Shown here: positions 61,752-64,000 of the stretch, piece by piece
Numbering within the stretch: position 1 is the first letter of the stretch
How the letters are laid out: each line of letters opens with the position of its first letter
Assembly: GCF_025311495.1 (NCBI RefSeq)
Contig: NZ_CP104398.1
Location: 310,001-374,000 of the forward strand
Source of the DNA: Limosilactobacillus oris
GTDB taxonomy: Bacteria > Bacillota > Bacilli > Lactobacillales > Lactobacillaceae
DNA: 64,000 nt
Direction: 5' to 3'
Notes under the pieces: model-generated
The model's input: only the letters and a program-made list of their open reading frames with translations
What the model was told of the DNA's origin: nothing
Database searches by the model: none
Position numbers and translations under genes: made by a program

Positions 61752-61925
61752 TTAGTCTTCATCTTGTCCCCAGCTATATTTTCCAAAGCGTTTCTTCATA
61801 TCTTCTTCGGTCAGGAGTATATCATACTCAAAAGATTGTTCAACCAGGTGCCGATCATGTTCAACATCAGCTGAACTTATAATTAGACGATCCTGATTTG
61901 TCCCTCCAGCCGCTTTATAATTCAT
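61752..61925 (-). CDS. Small hypothetical protein, 57 aa
   Basis: ATG 61923-61925 with GAGGTGAG. Begins MNYKAAGGTNQDRLIISSAD and is rich in Asp/Glu (EEDMKKRF, WGQDED). No membrane helix or signal. It follows the broken aldo-keto reductase by 27 bp and is probably on its transcript. Family not recognised. Confidence 0.5.
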   Translation of the reverse strand: MNYKAAGGTNQDRLIISSADVEHDRHLVEQSFEYDILLTEEDMKKRFGKYSWGQDED

Positions 61926-61952
61926 CCACTCACCTCGCACATAAGTATGTCA

Positions 61953-62958
61953 CTACTTTACATCCTTAGGCAGCAAGCCATCTGGATTGCTATCCAACGC
62001 ACCAACAATCTCATGGGCAGTGTAAGGTTCATCAAGGTAGGCAACCTCTTCTGGTGTCAGCGTAATTTCAGTAGCCTGGGCCGCGTCGTCGAGGTATTGC
62101 TTCTTTGTTGCCCCGACAATAGGTGCAGTAACGCCCTTCGCCCACTGCCAAGCAAGGGCAATCTGCGACATCTTTACATTATGCTTTTCCGCTAGTCCTG
62201 CTACCCGTTTGATAATCGGCAGGTCTTGCTGCTCGGCGTGGTCGTACTTGGATCGGGCCGAGGTATCAACCTGGCTCCGTTTTGATGAACTGTCCCATGT
62301 TGGCCGAGCAAGGTGCCCACCAGCTAGCGGACTGTACGGCATCAGCATCACCCCGCCCTGCTTGCAAATCGGGATCAGTTCCCGTTCGTCTTCCCGGTAC
62401 AGGAGATTATAGTGATTTTCCATTGCCACAAACTGGTGCCAGCCATTCTTTTCCGCAACGTGTTGCATATTTTGGAACTGGTAACCGTACATGGCGGACG
62501 CACCGATTGCCCGAACCTTTCCTTCTGCAACCAAGCTATTAAGAGCTTCCATTGTTTCTTCGATTGGGTGGTCATAGTCAAAGCGGTGAATGATGTAGAG
62601 GTCTAAGTAGTCGGTTTTCAGCCGCTTTAGGGTTCCGTCAATTTCCCGGTTGATAGCCTCTCTTGGAGAGACGGCCGTCATTGAAGTAAACCTTGCTGGC
62701 AATCGCTACTTGGTCCCGTGGAACCTGGTGTTTCTTTAGTGACTTGCCGATAAATTCTTCACTGTTCCCGGCACCGTAGACATTGGCGGTGTCAAAAAAG
62801 TTAATTCCTAGGTCAAGGGCGTGCTGAACCATCTGATCAGTCTGGTCTTCGTCCAAAATCCAGCGGTAGGTTTTCACTGCGGGGATCCCGAAACTCATCC
62901 CCCCGACCGCTAACTGAGAAATTTTAATATCTGTTCCTGGAATATGACTGTATTTCAT
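61953..62958 (-). pseudogene. Aldo/keto reductase with a one-base frameshift
   Basis: The start is ATG 62956-62958, behind GGAGGGTG, beginning MKYSHIPGTDIKISQLAVGG. The first frame keeps FFDTANVYGAGNSEE and IASKVYFN. It then runs into GYQPGN and stop because AAGAGAGGC has one extra base. The other frame continues as EAINREIDGTLKRL... LYIIHRFD... IVGATKKQYLDDAA to the end. Span 1006 bp, 3n+1. Recent loss or a sequencing error. Confidence 0.85.
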
Positions 62959-63057
62959 TTGGCACCCTCCTGCCTTCTTGCTAATTTTCAGTATAAAGAA
63001 GGGCGAATCCAATGTTAAATGCTTATCATTGATGGCAATCTATCTAAGAAGTGAATA

Positions 63058-63708
63058 TCAAAGCTGTTCATATAACGGCAACAAGTCGTTAATGGCCGTC
63101 AAGATATACTCTTCCAAATCGTCAACGGTGTCCTGACGCCGAAAAGCAAACTTTCCCAGGAGGAAACTCGTCTGCAAAGCTGTGTTATTAAAAGTCTGCC
63201 GTTTCTCCTGATTATCAAGGTACTCTGCTAGTGATAAATGGTCAGCAAACTCCATTTCATCCTTGTCCCAGAGATACCAGTGGGCAGGAGCGATTCCCGC
63301 GGCCCATGCTGGTATCTGCGGCAAAAGCTGGTTGTACTCTGCCGCCGTGCCGGTCCGCTGGTCGCTCTTGTAATGCTGAAACATCAGGTAAACCTGAAAT
63401 TGTTTGCGGTCCAGCATCACCCCAATACAGGGGTTGGCATCCGCCAGGCGATCCAGCCGGTAAGCGGCCCAGTAATGATCACGTAAATTCCAGCCATTAG
63501 TCCAGCTCTCGACGTGGACTTTCGCGAACCTGCCTGCTGGTAATTCTTTTGCTACATTTTGCTGAACCTGTTTCCAAGTCTGCCAAACGGTTTTAAATTT
63601 GGCCTTTAATTGGTCAACCTCGGCAGGCGTGTGCTGCTCCTTAATCTTTTTGAAAGAAAATTCGGGCTGGTCAAAGATGCCATACATTTCTTCTGTTAAA
63701 GCGGTCAT
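63058..63708 (-). CDS. Uncharacterised protein, possibly HI_0552-like
   Basis: 216 aa, soluble, rich in Trp and Tyr (VESWTNGWNLRDHYWAAYRL, PAHWYLWDKDEMEF). No signal peptide or known catalytic motif seen. I recall a similar HI_0552-type family in lactobacilli but cannot confirm it by eye. Single gene, leftward. Confidence 0.5.
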   Translation of the reverse strand: MTALTEEMYGIFDQPEFSFKKIKEQHTPAEVDQLKAKFKTVWQTWKQVQQNVAKELPAGRFAKVHVESWTNGWNLRDHYWAAYRLDRLADANPCIGVMLDRKQFQVYLMFQHYKSDQRTGTAAEYNQLLPQIPAWAAGIAPAHWYLWDKDEMEFADHLSLAEYLDNQEKRQTFNNTALQTSFLLGKFAFRRQDTVDDLEEYILTAINDLLPLYEQL

Positions 63709-63869
63709 TAATGTTATTCTCCTTAAAATTGCCGATGTTCAAAAATTCTGCACCTAATCTCATACTAAATTATCTCACTATATTCAGCCAGTTTTAAAAT
63801 CCCCACCATTTGCCATTAACGATTAACTTTGGTAGGCTAATAATAAATACCAATATTCCCACCTGGGAA

Positions 63870-63935
63870 GCCGAACAACTATTACCATCATTAGGTCATT
63901 GAAGATGGTGATAATTATTCGGCATTTTTATTTTT
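63870..63935 (+). terminator. Leader terminator before the SMR transporter
   Basis: Long stem GCCGAA...TATTACCATC/GATGGTGATA...TTCGGC followed by ATTTTTATTTTT, ending directly at the AGGAGG of the next gene. A smaller hairpin TTCCC/GGGAA (63856-63868) precedes it. The form suits a riboswitch or attenuator platform. Confidence 0.7.
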
Positions 63936-63949
63936 AGGAGGAAATTACA

Positions 63950-64000
63950 ATGGCATGGATCTATTTATTAATTGCCGGAATTTTTGAGGTTGTTTGGGCG
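63950..64000 (+). CDS. SMR-family transporter, Gdx/SugE-like, 5' end only
   Basis: Seventeen codons to the window edge, MAWIYLLIAGIFEVVWA. The first SMR helix has EVVWA, containing the essential Glu and the Trp typical of guanidinium exporters (Gdx, formerly SugE). AGGAGG ribosome site at 63937-63942. The remainder is outside. Confidence 0.75.
   Translation, partial: MAWIYLLIAGIFEVVWA

Noticed and set aside
1-64000. tRNA, rRNA or CRISPR arrays
   Set aside because: No cloverleaf-type sequences, rRNA stretches or spaced direct repeats were noticed on either strand by eye.

Overview
The window looks like chromosomal DNA of a heterofermentative lactic acid bacterium of the Limosilactobacillus type. 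Its base composition is near 50% GC, with strong AGGAGG ribosome sites and a gene set typical of that group: lutABC, a Lactobacillus-type nucleoside 2-deoxyribosyltransferase, an LPXTG protein with mucin-binding-like repeats, DUF915 hydrolases and a lone DXS-like gene. The species cannot be fixed from sequence alone. I saw no rRNA, tRNA or CRISPR array.

1-7.9 kb is read leftward: the lactate-oxidation operon lutABC with a CcpA-type site in its promoter; a nucleoside deoxyribosyltransferase, a 53-codon ORF and a DUF915 hydrolase; an unusual degenerate-PLD/P-loop ATPase; and a secreted nuclease. 7.9-12.7 kb holds an amino-acid permease behind what looks like a classic ribosome-mediated attenuator with a threonine-rich leader peptide, then an LPXTG protein and a DXS-like enzyme. 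12.8-20.3 kb is read mostly rightward: a DUF2075 ATPase with a TVP38 membrane protein, exonuclease III, a four-gene osmoprotectant ABC importer, and an Rrf2 regulator with an NmrA-like reductase. 20.3-30.8 kb holds a MITE-like element, a short UvrA paralog, a VOC protein, a YdcF-like protein, an ABC1/UbiB kinase, a CNNM/CorC protein, AcpS and two MFS transporters.

30.9-32.7 kb is a complete IS200/IS605 element (TnpA plus TnpB with intact RuvC residues). 32.7-40.5 kb holds an aldo-keto reductase, a second DUF915 hydrolase, a flavodoxin/acetyltransferase deletion scar, a HAD phosphatase, arginase-like debris, an ammonium transporter, and an ABC exporter with LytTR and DUF3021 genes.

From 40.7 to 56.7 kb at least ten genes are broken by nonsense codons, frameshifts or internal deletions. 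They are an MFS exporter, an ElaA-like acetyltransferase, a TetR regulator, a permease, AlaX, threonine aldolase, an NmrA-like reductase, a nitroreductase, a LysR regulator and an alpha/beta hydrolase. Intact genes and an IS3-family element lie among them. 56.8-64 kb holds an intact LysR regulator, an ABC exporter controlled by its own TetR repressor through two matching operators, an orphan metal-binding lipoprotein-like protein behind a Zur-like box, a frameshifted aldo-keto reductase, and the start of an SMR/Gdx exporter behind a leader terminator.

The strongest hidden signal is the threonine attenuator at 9349-9594. Its leader-peptide codons, 1:2 hairpin, 11-pair antiterminator and mutually exclusive terminator can all be read from the sequence. 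A family of structured intergenic repeats occurs at about 6.9, 14.9 and 61.6 kb.
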